A stretch of DNA of 64,000 bases from Chloroflexota bacterium. GTDB taxonomy: Bacteria; Chloroflexota; Anaerolineae; B4-G1; DUEL01. The notes beneath the pieces were generated by a model. The model worked only from the letters and a program-made list of their open reading frames with translations, was not told the origin of the DNA and made no database searches. Location of the stretch: NCBI GenBank assembly GCA_014874475.1, contig JADBJJ010000026.1:62001-126000 (forward strand), read 5' to 3'. This document shows, one piece after another, positions 1 to 9,538 of the stretch. Each line of letters begins with the position of its first letter. Positions within the stretch are counted from its first letter, which is position 1. Position numbers and translations under genes: made by a program.

Positions 1-381
1 GGCATAGAGGAGCACACGGCCGTGGTGCTGGATTTTGCCGCTGGGAATGCCCGGGTAATGGGCCGGAGTGGCGTCGTGGTCCGTCGGGGCGGGGAAGAGA
101 GCCGCTTTCGGCGAGGGGAGACTTTCCCGCTGCACCTTCTGGGGGAAGTACGTCTGCCCACTCTGGAGGAGGGACTCCCACCGGCGGTGGTGGAGGAGGT
201 GCTGGCAGCGGAGGCAGCGGAGGAATCGTTGCCCCCGGAAGTAGCAGCCCTGGTAGAGGAAAGGGAGGCAACCCGCCGCGCGCGGGATTGGGCCCGCGCC
301 GACGCCATCCGGGAGGAACTATCCCGGATGGGCTATGTAGTGGAGGACACCGCCCAGGGCCCCCGCTTGCGGCGAAAATAA
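1..381 (+). CDS. C-terminal part of a cyanophycinase/peptidase S51-like protein fused to a CysS C-terminal domain (5' end outside window)
   Basis: The frame is open from base 1, so the gene begins upstream. The last ~55 residues ([18 protein letters not shown] ... RLRRK) match the small helical C-terminal domain of cysteinyl-tRNA synthetase. The preceding segment is not CysS-like. [12 protein letters not shown], followed by a MGRSGVVV strand and GETFPLHLL, resembles the end of the class I glutamine-amidotransferase-like/peptidase S51 (cyanophycinase) fold, where a G-I-D/E-E-x-T-A strand precedes the C-terminus. I therefore infer a fusion rather than cysS. It converges with lon across a 125-bp spacer in which I see no clear terminator. 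The CysS-type tail is well supported; the upstream domain is a weaker call. Confidence 0.6.
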   Translation, partial: GIEEHTAVVLDFAAGNARVMGRSGVVVRRGGEESRFRRGETFPLHLLGEVRLPTLEEGLPPAVVEEVLAAEAAEESLPPEVAALVEEREATRRARDWARADAIREELSRMGYVVEDTAQGPRLRRK

Positions 382-506
382 GTCATCCCTGCCTCACCCC
401 CTGGCCTCTTCTCCCGTTTCCTGCTTGGCAGTGTTGATGTTCTCGCTTGCGCTCGGGGGCTCGCTACAAACTCACGAACCCGGCGTTCAGTGAGCATCTG
501 TCCCCT

Positions 507-3077
507 CTATTCTCCGCCGCGCCCGCCGGGGTTTGCGCCGGCGGGGCCCGGTGCCGGGGGCTGCCCGGCGTCCGGTGACACCCGCTCGCCCTTGCGGGCC
601 CGCGACCGGCGGGGCCGGTGGGCTTTCGGTGAATGCTGCGCCGACTCCTCCGATGGCTGGGGCGGTAGCAGTGCCACCTCCAGCACCTCGCCCATCCGCT
701 CCACCATCCACACTTTCAGTTCCCGCGTCACCCTACGGGGAATCTCCACCAGGTCCGGCTGGTTCCGTTTGGGGATGACGACCTCTTTCATACCAGCCCG
801 ATGGGCCGCCAGCAGTTTCTCCTTGATGCCGCCGACGGGCAGGACCCGCCCCCGCAGGGTGATTTCGCCCGTCATCGCCACCTTTCGCCGCACGGGGCGG
901 TGGGTGAGGGCAGAGATGAGCGCCGTCGCCATCGTGATGCCTGCCGACGGCCCGTCTTTCGGTATCGCCCCCTCCGGCAGGTGGATGTGGATGTCCGTCT
1001 TCTCAAAGACATCCGGAGCCACGCCCAGGTCTTTGGAGCGGGACCGGGCATAGCTGAGCGCTGCCTGGGCGGATTCCTGCATCACCTCCCCCAGTTGGCC
1101 GGTGAGGGTCAAACTGCCCTTACCAGGCATCAGAGCGACTTCCACCGGCATCAGGTCGCCGCCCGCTTCTGTCCAGGCCAGCCCCATCGCCAGCCCGATT
1201 TCGTCCCTCTCCTCAGCCTCATCGCGCGGGTAGCGGGGCGGACCCAGATAGCGGGGCAGGTCGGCGGGAGCGACCCGGGTCAGCAGCCGCTTCCCTTCCG
1301 CCAGCCGCCGCGCCGCCTTGCGGCAGATGTTGGCAACCTCCCGCTCCAGGTTGCGCACGCCGCCCTCGTAGGTGTACTCCCGGACGATGCGCCGCAGCGT
1401 TGCATCGGTGAACGTGACCGGATGCCCGTTCAGCCCGTTCTCCTCTATCTGCCGGGGAATGAGAAACCGGCGGGCGATCTCCAGTTTCTCCTCTTCCACG
1501 TAGGACGGGAACTCAATCACTTCCATCCGGTCCCGCAGCGCCGGTGGAATGGGGTCCAGCGTGTTGGCCGTAGTGATGAAGAAGACTTTGGAAAGATTGT
1601 ACGGCACTTCCAGGTAATGGTCAGAGAAGGCGTGGTTCTGCTCCGGATCCAGCACCTCCAGCAGTGCCGCCGCTGGGTCGCCCCGGAAGTCCAGCCCCAG
1701 TTTGTCCACCTCGTCCAGCATAAAGACGGGGTTGATCGTTTTGGCCCGCCGCATAGTCTGGATGATGCGGCCGGGAAGGGCACCGATGTACGTCCGGCGA
1801 TGCCCCCGAATCTCCGCCTCGTCCCGAACCCCGCCCAGGCTTACCCGAACGAAGTTGCGGCCCAGCGCTTTGGCGATGGCCTGTCCCAGACTGGTCTTGC
1901 CCGTCCCCGGCGGGCCCACGAAGCAGAGAATGGGGCTCCGCATCTTCTCGGGGGCCAGTTTTTTGACCGCGATATATTCCAGGATGCGCTCTTTGGCCTT
2001 CGGCAGGCCATAGTGGGAGGACTCCAGGACTTCGGCGACGTGGCGGAGGTCCAGATTGTCCTCCGTCTCTTCGGTCCAGGGGAGTTCCAGCAGCCAATCC
2101 AGGTAGGTGCGGATGATGCCGACGTCGGGGGCCATTGGAGGCATAGCGGCCAGGCGGGCCAGTTCCCGCTCCGCTTGTGCCCGCACCTCCGGCGGGAACT
2201 GGGCCTGCTCTATCCGCCCCCGTAACTGGTTCAACTCCTGGGTGAAGGTATCCGTCTCCCCCAGTTCCGTCTGGATGGCTTTCATCTGCTCCCGCAGGAA
2301 GTACTCCCGCTGAGAGCGGTCCATCTCCTGCTGAACCTGGGTGTGGATTTTGCTCTCCAGTTCCAGAACGTCCAGTTCCTTGGCTAGCAGGACGTTGACC
2401 CGTTGCAGACGGGCGGTGGGGTCCAGTATCTCCAGGATTTCCTGTCGCTGCGCTGTATCCAGGTTGAGGCTCTGGGCGATGATGTCTGCCAGCCAGCCCG
2501 GCTCCCGGATGTTCAGCGCGAAGACGTAGAGGTCTTCGGGGAGATGATGGCTCAACTGGACGACGCGTTCAAAGAGGTTGAGGACAGCCCGCATCAGCGC
2601 TTCGGTCATCTGGGAGCGCTCTGTTGACTCCACGATGGGCATCGCCCGGACGCGGATATACGGCTCCAGATGGACGTATTCCAGAATCTGCACCCGCTGA
2701 TGGCCCTGGGCCAGGATGCTGAGAGTGCCATCGGGCATGCGGAGCATACGCCCGATGACGATGTCGGTGCCGAAGTTGTAAAGGTCTTCCGGCCCCGCCT
2801 CTTCTGTCTGAGCGTCCCGCTGGGCGACGGCAATGAGTGGCTCATCCAGTTCCAGCGCCACCTCCACCGCCTCAATGGACAAGGGTCGCGCCACTACCAG
2901 CGGGGCGACCATACGGGGGAAAAAGACCATATCCCGCAAGGGCAGGAGCGGCCCCTCAATAATCTCCTCCGCTTGCTCCTCGGTGAACTCTTCGTCTTCG
3001 TACTGGTCGAAATACGGGAAAAACCCAGGCTGCGACCAGCCCATTTGAGTCCACCATTCGCCCCAATCGCGGTTCAT
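507..3077 (-). CDS. lon: Lon ATP-dependent serine protease
   Basis: Cytosolic AAA+ protease that degrades damaged and regulatory proteins. The 856-residue protein has an acidic, aromatic N-terminal leader (about residues 1-40), the Lon substrate-binding domain (about 42-240), a coiled coil, an AAA+ module with Walker A GPPGTGKT near residue 388, and a Lon-type proteolytic domain. The catalytic Ser is at 711 in the motif PKDGPSAG and the partner Lys is near 752 in GGIKEKLL. The last ~50 residues are an unusual Pro/Arg-rich tail beyond the normal end of the family. A GGAG sits 8 nt before the ATG. It is the last gene of the DUF177-sigma-folC-lon run, 26 bp after folC. Confidence 0.96.
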   Translation of the reverse strand: MNRDWGEWWTQMGWSQPGFFPYFDQYEDEEFTEEQAEEIIEGPLLPLRDMVFFPRMVAPLVVARPLSIEAVEVALELDEPLIAVAQRDAQTEEAGPEDLYNFGTDIVIGRMLRMPDGTLSILAQGHQRVQILEYVHLEPYIRVRAMPIVESTERSQMTEALMRAVLNLFERVVQLSHHLPEDLYVFALNIREPGWLADIIAQSLNLDTAQRQEILEILDPTARLQRVNVLLAKELDVLELESKIHTQVQQEMDRSQREYFLREQMKAIQTELGETDTFTQELNQLRGRIEQAQFPPEVRAQAERELARLAAMPPMAPDVGIIRTYLDWLLELPWTEETEDNLDLRHVAEVLESSHYGLPKAKERILEYIAVKKLAPEKMRSPILCFVGPPGTGKTSLGQAIAKALGRNFVRVSLGGVRDEAEIRGHRRTYIGALPGRIIQTMRRAKTINPVFMLDEVDKLGLDFRGDPAAALLEVLDPEQNHAFSDHYLEVPYNLSKVFFITTANTLDPIPPALRDRMEVIEFPSYVEEEKLEIARRFLIPRQIEENGLNGHPVTFTDATLRRIVREYTYEGGVRNLEREVANICRKAARRLAEGKRLLTRVAPADLPRYLGPPRYPRDEAEERDEIGLAMGLAWTEAGGDLMPVEVALMPGKGSLTLTGQLGEVMQESAQAALSYARSRSKDLGVAPDVFEKTDIHIHLPEGAIPKDGPSAGITMATALISALTHRPVRRKVAMTGEITLRGRVLPVGGIKEKLLAAHRAGMKEVVIPKRNQPDLVEIPRRVTRELKVWMVERMGEVLEVALLPPQPSEESAQHSPKAHRPRRSRARKGERVSPDAGQPPAPGPAGANPGGRGGE

Positions 3078-3103
3078 ATCGTGCTCCGTATTCCGTATTT
3101 CGG

Positions 3104-4456
3104 TTAGTCGGTTCGGTCGTTTTCGGGGACAGGTTGGCCGTTATGTTCGGCCCACTCCTCCCGGGCGTCGGCAACCAGGAAGATGGAGCCGGTGACCAGA
3201 ATGCCGGCATCCGGCCCCAGCAGCGTGAGGGCCCGCTGAAAAGCACGCCGGATGTTGACGGCGATCTCGGCGCCGCCGCCGACCGACACAGCCATGTCCG
3301 CCAGTTCTACCGGAGTGGCAGAGCGAGGGTGATCGGAGCGGGTGACGATGAGATGGCCGGCGATCGGCAGAAGTGCCCGCAGCATTCCGGGAATGTCCTT
3401 ATCCGTGGACGCGCCGAAGATGAGCACCCAGCGGCGGCCCGGGAACCACTCCTGGAGCGTCTCGCGCAGGACTTCGGTGGAGTACGGGTTATGGGCGCAA
3501 TCCACCACTACCAGCGGGTCGGCGCTGAGGATTTCCAGCCGCCCCGGCCACTTCACCGTCCGCAGCCCCTCCTGAGCCGCCGCGCGGGAGAGGCGGAAGC
3601 CCCTCTCCAGGAGAATCTGAAGCGCGGCCAGGGCGAGAGCCCCGTTCTGCAACTGATGACGGCCCAGCAGAGGAATCCAGTACTCGCCGGCCAGGTCGTC
3701 CCGCCCGTCGCCGATGCGGCGGACGGTGAAGGATTGTCCCTTCTGGTCAAAGGGGCCAGGCTCCCAGACCCAATCGCGCCCCATCACGGTTAGGGGGGCC
3801 TGGCGGGCGCGCGCCGTCTCCTCTATGACCGCCAGCGCCTCCGGGCGCTGCGGCGCAGTGACCACGGGGATACCGTTCTTGATAATTCCGGCCTTCTCCG
3901 CCGCGATTTCCGGCAGCGTGTTCCCCAAAAGGTAAGTGTGGTCCAGGCTCAGAGAGGTGATGATGGCCACCTCCGGACGGATGACGTTGGTGGCGTCCAG
4001 CCGTCCTCCCAGGCCGACCTCGGCCACCAGCACGTCTATTTTCTGGCGGGCGAAGTAGGTGAAGGCGATGGCGGTGATGGCCTCAAAGGTGGTGATGCCA
4101 GGGATACGGGCAATGAGTGGGCGGAATTCCTCCACCAACGCGACCACGTCCTGGCGGGAAATCAGGTCGGCGCCGATGCGGATGCGCTCGCGGAAAGTGT
4201 GGAGGTGGGGGGAGGTATAGAGGCCGGTGCGGTACCCCGCCGCGCGCAGGACCGATTCCATCATCGCCGAAGTGGAGCCTTTCCCCTTGGTCCCGGCGAT
4301 GTGAACGGATGGGTAGAGGCGGTGGGGGTTTCCCACCATCTCCAGCAGCCGCTCCACGCGGGAAAGGTCCAGAGTCTCCGGCGAATAACGCTCAATCCGC
4401 CGTTTCTCGTAGTCGGTCAGGCTGTGAAGGTATTCTATGGCTTCCCGGTAGGTCAT
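3104..4456 (-). CDS. folC: Bifunctional folylpolyglutamate synthase / dihydrofolate synthase
   Basis: Mur-ligase-family enzyme that adds glutamate to dihydropteroate or folates using ATP; cytosolic, folate pathway. The 450-residue length is normal. The P-loop GTKGKGS lies at residues 55-61. The family signature [21 protein letters not shown] and the C-terminal VDCAHNP motif of the ligase fold are both present. A GAGGTG ribosome site lies just before the ATG. It sits between the sigma factor gene (142 bp upstream, with a hairpin between) and lon (26 bp downstream), so it is probably expressed from the DUF177-sigma promoter by read-through, or from an unseen internal promoter. Confidence 0.95.
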   Translation of the reverse strand: MTYREAIEYLHSLTDYEKRRIERYSPETLDLSRVERLLEMVGNPHRLYPSVHIAGTKGKGSTSAMMESVLRAAGYRTGLYTSPHLHTFRERIRIGADLISRQDVVALVEEFRPLIARIPGITTFEAITAIAFTYFARQKIDVLVAEVGLGGRLDATNVIRPEVAIITSLSLDHTYLLGNTLPEIAAEKAGIIKNGIPVVTAPQRPEALAVIEETARARQAPLTVMGRDWVWEPGPFDQKGQSFTVRRIGDGRDDLAGEYWIPLLGRHQLQNGALALAALQILLERGFRLSRAAAQEGLRTVKWPGRLEILSADPLVVVDCAHNPYSTEVLRETLQEWFPGRRWVLIFGASTDKDIPGMLRALLPIAGHLIVTRSDHPRSATPVELADMAVSVGGGAEIAVNIRRAFQRALTLLGPDAGILVTGSIFLVADAREEWAEHNGQPVPENDRTD

Positions 4457-4570
4457 TGTTCACCTCTAACAGATCATTTTACCGCGTTTGGCTGGAATTG
4501 CAAACATCGGCGGGGCGCGCCTGCTGGCAGAGGGAATCATTGCGGGCGCAAAGGTTTCGGTGGGAGTAAG

Positions 4571-4599
4571 ATGACGGTCGCCTTGGAGGCGACCGTCAT
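4571..4599 (-). terminator. Perfect hairpin directly after the sigma factor gene
   Basis: A 13-bp perfect inverted repeat (ATGACGGTCGCCT and its complement) with a 3-nt loop overlaps the stop codon of the sigma gene. No T-run follows on the minus strand, so it may attenuate or stabilise the transcript rather than fully terminate it; folC and lon lie downstream in the same direction. Confidence 0.6.
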
Positions 4600-5729
4600 T
4601 ACAAATATTGTCGCAGTTGTCGGCTGCGTCGGGGGTGACGCAAACGGCGGAGGGCCTTGCCTTCAATCTGGCGGATTCGCTCGCGAGTCAGGCCAAATTT
4701 TTGCCCCACTTCCTCCAGGGTGTGGCTGCGGCTTCCACCCAACCCGAAGCGGAGGCGCAGGATGCGGGCTTCCCGGGGGCTGAGCGTGGATAGCACCTCC
4801 TCTACCTTCTCCGCCAGCATCTTTTGATACGCGCTCTGGGGCGGGGTAGGGGTGGAATCGTCCTCAATGAACGCCCCCAGTTCGTTATCTTCCTCCTCCC
4901 CTACCGGGTGTTCCAGGCTGAGCGGCCTCCAGGAGACGCGCAACATCCACTGGACTTTGCGCGGTTCCATATCCAGTTCAGCAGCAATCTCCTCGGGTGA
5001 AGGGGGACGACCGTACTCCTGCTCCAGTTGCTGGGCCGTCTTGTAGAGCCGACGGATGCGGTCGGACATGTGGACGGGAACCCGGATCGTCCGGCTCTGG
5101 TCAGCCACAGCCCGGCTGATCGTCTGGCGGATCCACCAGGTCGCGTAGGTGCTGAATCGGTAACCTCGCCGGTAGTCAAATTTCTCCACGGCTTTCATAA
5201 GGCCGAGATTCCCTTCCTGAATCAGGTCCAGGAAGGGAACTCCGCGGCCGATGTACTTTTTGGCAATGCTGACGACCAGGCGGGTATTCGCTTTGATCAG
5301 GTGTTCCCGGGCGGCCCGGCCCTCTTCCACCAGCACTTCCAGTCGGGCCCGCTCCGCCGGGTCTGTCCCGTTGTTGGAAAGTTCCTGCTCCGCCTCGCGC
5401 CCGATTTCAATGACATGAGCCAGATGGGTTTCTTCTTCCAGAGAGAGTAAGGGCACCCGAGCCATTTCCCGAAGGTAAAGGCCCACTGCGTCATCTGCCG
5501 CAATCCCGCTCATATCATCCAGGTCCACCTCGGCCGATTCGGCCAGGTCTCCCATCTCCGACGCGGGTAACTCATCGTATATCTCAATGCCTGCTTCGCT
5601 CAACAGCGCGATGATTTCATCCAGTTGCTCCGGGGAGCCTTCGGCCTCGGGCAACAGGTCCAGAACATCGCTGGTCGTCAGGCACCCCTGGGCTTCCGCC
5701 TTCTCCAGCAGCTCTTCCAGTATATCCAT
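4599..5729 (-). CDS. rpoD: Primary RNA polymerase sigma factor (RpoD/SigA)
   Basis: Directs RNA polymerase to -10/-35 promoters. The 376-residue protein has an acidic region 1.1-like N-terminus, region 1.2 ([16 protein letters not shown]), region 2 with the [19 protein letters not shown] core-binding helix and [19 protein letters not shown] for -10 recognition, region 3, and region 4.2 ending in [18 protein letters not shown] for -35 recognition. I start it at the ATG at 5729, 11 codons inside the longest frame, because AAGGAG lies about 7 nt upstream and the longer version would overlap the preceding gene. The many TATAAT-like -10 boxes found in this window fit this factor. Confidence 0.95.
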   Translation of the reverse strand: MDILEELLEKAEAQGCLTTSDVLDLLPEAEGSPEQLDEIIALLSEAGIEIYDELPASEMGDLAESAEVDLDDMSGIAADDAVGLYLREMARVPLLSLEEETHLAHVIEIGREAEQELSNNGTDPAERARLEVLVEEGRAAREHLIKANTRLVVSIAKKYIGRGVPFLDLIQEGNLGLMKAVEKFDYRRGYRFSTYATWWIRQTISRAVADQSRTIRVPVHMSDRIRRLYKTAQQLEQEYGRPPSPEEIAAELDMEPRKVQWMLRVSWRPLSLEHPVGEEEDNELGAFIEDDSTPTPPQSAYQKMLAEKVEEVLSTLSPREARILRLRFGLGGSRSHTLEEVGQKFGLTRERIRQIEGKALRRLRHPRRSRQLRQYL

Positions 5730-5751
5730 ACTTCCACTCCTTCTTCTATCC

Positions 5752-6249
5752 TTACTCCCCACCTTGCAAGAATTGAGCCAGGGAAGCCAGTCGGGGGTCT
5801 ACTCTCTCCTCCGCGCAGAGGCAGGGTTCCAGGTTCAGATTGGCTCCGCACTCCGGGCAGATGCCCTTGCAATCCGGGCGGCACAGCGGCTTCATTGGTA
5901 AGTTGACCCAGATTTGCTCTCGCAGCAGGGGCAGGGGGTCAAACCATCCCTCGTCGGTCAGAGTGCACGAAATGCCGGGGCGTGGCCGTCCGCTCAGACC
6001 GATGGTCTCCTCTACTTCCAAGACGGTATCATACAGAAATGGTTCCAGACATCGGACACAATCTATCTCCACACGGGTCTCTACCTGGGCTTCCACCAGA
6101 ATACCGCCCTGGACGCGGGTGAAATGAATGGGGCCGCGGAGAAAGGCCACCGAGATGTCATCCAGTTGCTGAGGGCCTTCATCCAGGGTAAAGGAGAGGC
6201 GCTCGCCCGGACGCGCCCCGATGAGCGGGGACAGGTCTATCTGAACCAT
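5752..6249 (-). CDS. DUF177 / YceD-family protein
   Basis: The family is linked to large-subunit rRNA accumulation in bacteria and usually sits just before rpmF (L32). This 165-residue protein has the hallmark central DCVRCLEPF motif and the C-terminal [17 protein letters not shown] Cys cluster, which probably binds a metal. I start at the ATG encoding MVQIDLSP; an ATG 12 nt upstream is possible, and neither has a strong ribosome site. The neighbour downstream is the primary sigma factor (22 bp), not rpmF, which is unusual. It is the first gene after the promoter at 6380-6408, with an inverted repeat in the leader. Confidence 0.88.
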   Translation of the reverse strand: MVQIDLSPLIGARPGERLSFTLDEGPQQLDDISVAFLRGPIHFTRVQGGILVEAQVETRVEIDCVRCLEPFLYDTVLEVEETIGLSGRPRPGISCTLTDEGWFDPLPLLREQIWVNLPMKPLCRPDCKGICPECGANLNLEPCLCAEERVDPRLASLAQFLQGGE

Positions 6250-6262
6250 AGAAACACACAAA

Positions 6263-6343
6263 AGTACCAGGCACTTCCTCAGGCCCTGAAGGTCTCAGGA
6301 GAAAAAGAAATCCGCCAAATCAACCGGAAAAGTGCCTGGTACT
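6263..6343. repeat. Inverted pair of AGTACCAGGCACTT elements in the DUF177 leader
   Basis: AGTACCAGGCACTT at 6263-6276 and its exact complement at 6330-6343 flank 53 bp. Each arm is itself nearly palindromic. The pair lies between the minus-strand promoter and the DUF177 start, so a 14-bp stem can form in the 5' leader. A closely related palindrome (GTGCCAGGCACT / AGTGCCTGGCAC) recurs at 50488-50518. Confidence 0.75.
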
Positions 6344-6379
6344 GAATCGTTCAACCGCCTTTATGCCAGGTTTGTGCAT

Positions 6380-6408
6380 ATTATATCAGAAAAGAAGGCG
6401 TTCGTCAA
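6380..6408 (-). promoter_or_regulatory. Sigma-70-type promoter for the DUF177-rpoD-folC-lon operon
   Basis: On the minus strand TTGACG (6403-6408), a 17-nt spacer and TATAAT (6380-6385) form a near-consensus promoter. Transcription would start near 6373, about 125 nt before the DUF177 start codon. Confidence 0.8.
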
Positions 6409-6476
6409 GGGTTTCAGGAGTAATTCGGGCATTTTTTCAAAGTCTTCTTGAAATCCAGCGACCTGTGCCTCAATTT

Positions 6477-6531
6477 CCCTCGTTTCTCCCCACTCGCCTT
6501 CGGCGGTAGGGGGAGCGGAGGGATGAGGAGC
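6477..6531. repeat. REP-like imperfect hairpin
   Basis: A pyrimidine-rich arm (ccctcgtttctcccc) and a purine-rich arm (gggggagcggaggg) flank a GCC-TTC-GGC tip. This resembles the short palindromic intergenic elements common in such genomes; a related form is at 58877-58906. No gene is visible from 6409 to 6587. Confidence 0.45.
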
Positions 6532-6587
6532 GCGGGGCTCATAAGCCGCCTTTGCCCAACTCGTGCCCGAACCTCGGTCTGACCGGG

Positions 6588-6616
6588 TTGCCCGTTAGAC
6601 CATTTTCTGGTAATAT
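6588..6616 (+). promoter_or_regulatory. Promoter of the Fe-S protein gene
   Basis: TTGCCC (6588-6593), 17-nt spacer, TAATAT (6611-6616) preceded by TGG, an extended -10. The predicted start near 6623 leaves a leader of about 37 nt. Confidence 0.7.
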
Positions 6617-6659
6617 ACAGTCGCACCGGAACAGTCCTATCTGCGCAAGGAGAACAGCC

Positions 6660-7061
6660 ATGAAAGTCCTCTCCTATTATGCCGAACTCTGTGTTGGCTG
6701 CCATATCTGCGAGGAGGTCTGCGCGGAGACCTGGTTCAAGACCCCCGACGCGGCGAAATCCAGTATTGTGATCCGGGATGAGGGTGCGGGTCCCTTGCAG
6801 GCCACGTTCTGTATCCAGTGCGGCGAGTGCATTGCGGTCTGCCCGACCCAGGCTCTGTATCGGGACAAACAGGGCATTGTACGGTTGCGCAAGCAACTCT
6901 GTGTGGGGTGCCTCTCCTGCGTGGGCTTCTGTCCATATCTGGCGATGTTCTACCATCCCGATCTGCTGGAACCGTTCAAGTGCGTGGCCTGCGGGCAATG
7001 CGTGAAGGAGTGCCCTGCAGATGCGCTGGCCCTGGCGGAGATGCCTACCCCCACACCGTAA
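6660..7061 (+). CDS. Four-cluster [4Fe-4S] ferredoxin-like electron-transfer subunit
   Basis: The 133-residue protein carries four CxxCxxCxxxC motifs (CVGCHICEEVC, CIQCGECIAVCP, CVGCLSCVGFCP, CVACGQCVKECP), enough for four [4Fe-4S] clusters. This layout is typical of HycB/DmsB-like subunits and of Fe-S proteins that accompany aldehyde:ferredoxin oxidoreductases. I start at 6660, not at the longer upstream frame, because AAGGAG lies 7 nt before this ATG and the promoter at 6588-6616 lies just upstream. No catalytic partner is adjacent, so its redox partner must be elsewhere. It converges with the membrane transferase gene across a strong bidirectional terminator. Confidence 0.9.
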   Translation: MKVLSYYAELCVGCHICEEVCAETWFKTPDAAKSSIVIRDEGAGPLQATFCIQCGECIAVCPTQALYRDKQGIVRLRKQLCVGCLSCVGFCPYLAMFYHPDLLEPFKCVACGQCVKECPADALALAEMPTPTP

Positions 7062-7073
7062 GAGAGTCTGAAA

Positions 7074-7137
7074 ACGGCGAAGGACACGAAGGGCACGAAA
7101 CACCCCTTGCTCCCCTTGGGGTATTTCGGGGAAATCA
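7074..7137. repeat. Degenerate copy of an ACGAAGGACACGAAG-type dispersed repeat
   Basis: The words cgaaggacacgaagggcacg and a short CCCC/GGGG hairpin are typical of intergenic repeat families built from 'CACGAAG' units. A related copy lies inside the YfhO-like gene at 56890-56946. Confidence 0.45.
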
Positions 7138-7160
7138 GCGTGAGGGGAAAAACCGAACAG

Positions 7161-7206
7161 GAGTTTGGAGCGAAGGTGAGACCTTCGCTCTAAACTCCCG
7201 TTTTTC
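7161..7206. terminator. Bidirectional Rho-independent terminator
   Basis: A 17-bp stem with one mismatch (7161-7177 with 7181-7197, loop gag). Cgtttttc follows on the plus strand and cggtttttcccc follows on the minus strand. It separates the convergent Fe-S protein and membrane transferase genes. Confidence 0.85.
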
Positions 7207-7221
7207 TCCGCAGGGTATCTT

Positions 7222-9432
7222 TTACTGAACCCGAATCCGGTTCAGGAGCAGGAAATTCTGGCCGTCCTCCAACCGGAGACGTTCGCCGGTATCGGGCCGG
7301 TAGAGGCCGATTTCCACCTCATAGAAGCCTGGCGGCGTCTCCGGCTTCACTCGCAGAGTGTAAGTTTCCCGGTACACCTTCCCGGCCTGCCATTGAGAAG
7401 TGGGCGGAGTCGGTGGCCGGTCCTCCTGCCCCCAGAGAGTCTGCGGCGGCTCCAGGATGTGGGTAAAGACGGTGTAGTCGTGGTCGGTGGGGCCAAGAGC
7501 CCGCCAGTACAGGGTCAACACGACCGTGTCGCCAGGGCGCACCCGCCGGGGGGCCATCTCGTACCCCACCAGTTCTATCCGGTCACCGAAACGGTAGGAG
7601 ACGGGATTGGGATACAGGCCCGGGCGAGGCCGGAGGGTCAACTCTCCAAAGGAAACGTGGCGCTGAATGTCGGCTTGTCCCGCAACCGGCATCCGTTCCC
7701 CGGTCCGCAAGTCGTAGAACCCCATCATCAGCGAAAGGCGCGCCGGAGCCACCGCGGTCTCGGGCACCCGCAGCCGGAAGACCTCCGCCCAGCGCTCCCC
7801 TGCCCGCAGTTGGGTCGCCCGGACCAGCCCCTGTTGGGGATAACGGTCGTCCTGGGCCAGGATAATCTCCAGGTCGTCCACCAGGTGAACGAAGAGGCTC
7901 CAGTCCCGCGTCGGGGGCCGGAGGGTTTCCAGATAGAGCGTCAGGTCTACGGTCTCCCCCGGTTCCAGCGAGGAGGGGCGGAGGTCATATCCCAGCAGAC
8001 GGAACTCGTCGCCGAAGGTCGCTTCCAGAGGGTTGGGCATCTCCGTCGGGACCAGCAGGTCGGGGGGGCGATAGGCGGGGGCAATCCAGAGAGCCGGCGC
8101 CAGCAGGGCCAGGGCTCCCAGAAAGAGGGCAGGGAGGGCCTGAAGAACCGATCCCGCGCGATGGGAGCGGCCGATGGCTCGCGCAACCGCTTCCCAGCCG
8201 ACCCACAGTCCCAGGGAGATGGGCCCGATAGCGGGGAACAGCAGCCGCCCCTGTGAGGCGAAAGTCTGGGCAGTCCAGCGCAGGAAGGCGACAAAGAGGA
8301 TGGCCCCATAGCCCAGAAGCCCCAGCCCGATGGCCCACTCTTCCCTCCAAATGCGGGTACGGACGGCGCAGGCCAACTCCCGGCCTACCCAGGCCAGAAG
8401 CCCCAAGGTTGCCAGTCCGGCCCAGGCATCCAGCACCCAGTATATCCACACCGGCATCAGGACGTTCATCGCGCCAAAGACCCCCCAGAAGGACCACCGG
8501 AAACCCTGGAACTCCCGCAGAAGGTCGGCGGGGGTAGCAGCCCGCCGCCCGACAATGTCCAGCATCACCGAGAGGCCGAAGGGGTCGTGGTAGAGGGTCC
8601 AGTTGCGCCAGAACCACCAGCCGCAGAGGGCCAGGGCAATGGAAAATACGGCCAGAACGGCGATGCCCTTTTGGGAAAGGCGGGGGACTTTGACCAACAG
8701 AACCACCAGCGCCAGGGGCCAGAGGGTCAGGCCGCTCAGTTTCGCCAGCGCGGCGACTCCGAGCCCCACTCCCAGCAAGACGGCGCGGGGCCAGGAGAAT
8801 CCCTGCCGCCAGAGGATGGCCAGAACCCAGAGGCTGGCAGCGGTGGCAGCGTTGACCAGGGCGTCGTTGTTCACCGACGCGGTGATAAACAGGAACATCG
8901 GGTTAACGGCGACCAGCAGACCACTCCCCCATGCCCAGCCAGGACGGTCGGGGAAGAGCAGGCGCACCGTGTTCACCGTTGCCAGGACGGTCAGCAAACC
9001 CAGCGCCACCGAGACCAGCCGCCAGAGGTGAAGGGTGAGAACAGCGCCACGCCAGGGGAATCGTTCTGAGGGGCCATGAAGTACCTGATTACGATTGGCG
9101 ACTCTGTAAGCGTCTCCGGGGTGGGCATGCGGATTGCGATGAAAGATTTTCTCAAAGTCATTTAAAGGAAGGCGCACCCCGCGCGTAAGTGCGGCCAGAA
9201 AAACGTAATAAAGCGGTGGTTGACTTCCTTCCTGCCGCCAGAGGGTTTCCTCGCCCGGGCGTTGAACCGGAAGTCCTTCTCCTCTCGCCAGCCGAACCCC
9301 CATGCCGATATGCCACATCTCGTCGGAAGACTCAAAGAGGGGATTTATCGCATTATGGAAAAGGGCGAGAGTAAGGTAAAGGGCCAAGATAAGGAAGAGA
9401 CGCGATCCCAACAGATTATTTTTTGACATCAT
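7222..9432 (-). CDS. GT-C/GT39-like integral membrane glycosyltransferase with two C-terminal beta domains
   Basis: The 736-residue protein has an N-terminal signal-anchor, an early extracytoplasmic loop with the acidic motif SSDEMWH (around residues 35-41) typical of lipid-phosphate-sugar-dependent GT-C enzymes, and about a dozen hydrophobic segments up to residue ~440. Two related beta-rich modules follow; each opens with a Pro-Gly-(E/D)-Thr-Val-(D/V)-Leu-Thr-Leu-Tyr strand (SSLEPGETVDLTLYL and RRVRPGDTVVLTLYW). The role is inferred as transfer of a polyprenyl-phosphate sugar outside the membrane; the substrate is unknown. It may belong with the glycan genes at 9.6-13.7 kb. Two ATGs occur in tandem at the start, with no strong ribosome site. 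Confidence 0.75.
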   Translation of the reverse strand: MMSKNNLLGSRLFLILALYLTLALFHNAINPLFESSDEMWHIGMGVRLARGEGLPVQRPGEETLWRQEGSQPPLYYVFLAALTRGVRLPLNDFEKIFHRNPHAHPGDAYRVANRNQVLHGPSERFPWRGAVLTLHLWRLVSVALGLLTVLATVNTVRLLFPDRPGWAWGSGLLVAVNPMFLFITASVNNDALVNAATAASLWVLAILWRQGFSWPRAVLLGVGLGVAALAKLSGLTLWPLALVVLLVKVPRLSQKGIAVLAVFSIALALCGWWFWRNWTLYHDPFGLSVMLDIVGRRAATPADLLREFQGFRWSFWGVFGAMNVLMPVWIYWVLDAWAGLATLGLLAWVGRELACAVRTRIWREEWAIGLGLLGYGAILFVAFLRWTAQTFASQGRLLFPAIGPISLGLWVGWEAVARAIGRSHRAGSVLQALPALFLGALALLAPALWIAPAYRPPDLLVPTEMPNPLEATFGDEFRLLGYDLRPSSLEPGETVDLTLYLETLRPPTRDWSLFVHLVDDLEIILAQDDRYPQQGLVRATQLRAGERWAEVFRLRVPETAVAPARLSLMMGFYDLRTGERMPVAGQADIQRHVSFGELTLRPRPGLYPNPVSYRFGDRIELVGYEMAPRRVRPGDTVVLTLYWRALGPTDHDYTVFTHILEPPQTLWGQEDRPPTPPTSQWQAGKVYRETYTLRVKPETPPGFYEVEIGLYRPDTGERLRLEDGQNFLLLNRIRVQ

Positions 9433-9538
9433 TGGCGTGGAATCCGTAGCACTATCGGTCTCCTTGACCTCTAATCCGAAGAAGGATCAGAGTGAAAGCG
9501 TCCTATTAGACCTTTCTGGACTCTGGCAAAAATGAATT

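Noticed and set aside
801-2225. 474-codon plus-strand frame opposite lon
   Set aside because: Shadow frame; Lon motifs are intact on the other strand.
4599-5762. Longer start (5762) for the sigma factor
   Set aside because: It would overlap the DUF177 gene and lacks a ribosome site, while 5729 has AAGGAG.
6414-7103. 229-codon minus-strand frame over the Fe-S protein
   Set aside because: The plus strand has four perfect Fe-S motifs, a promoter and a ribosome site.
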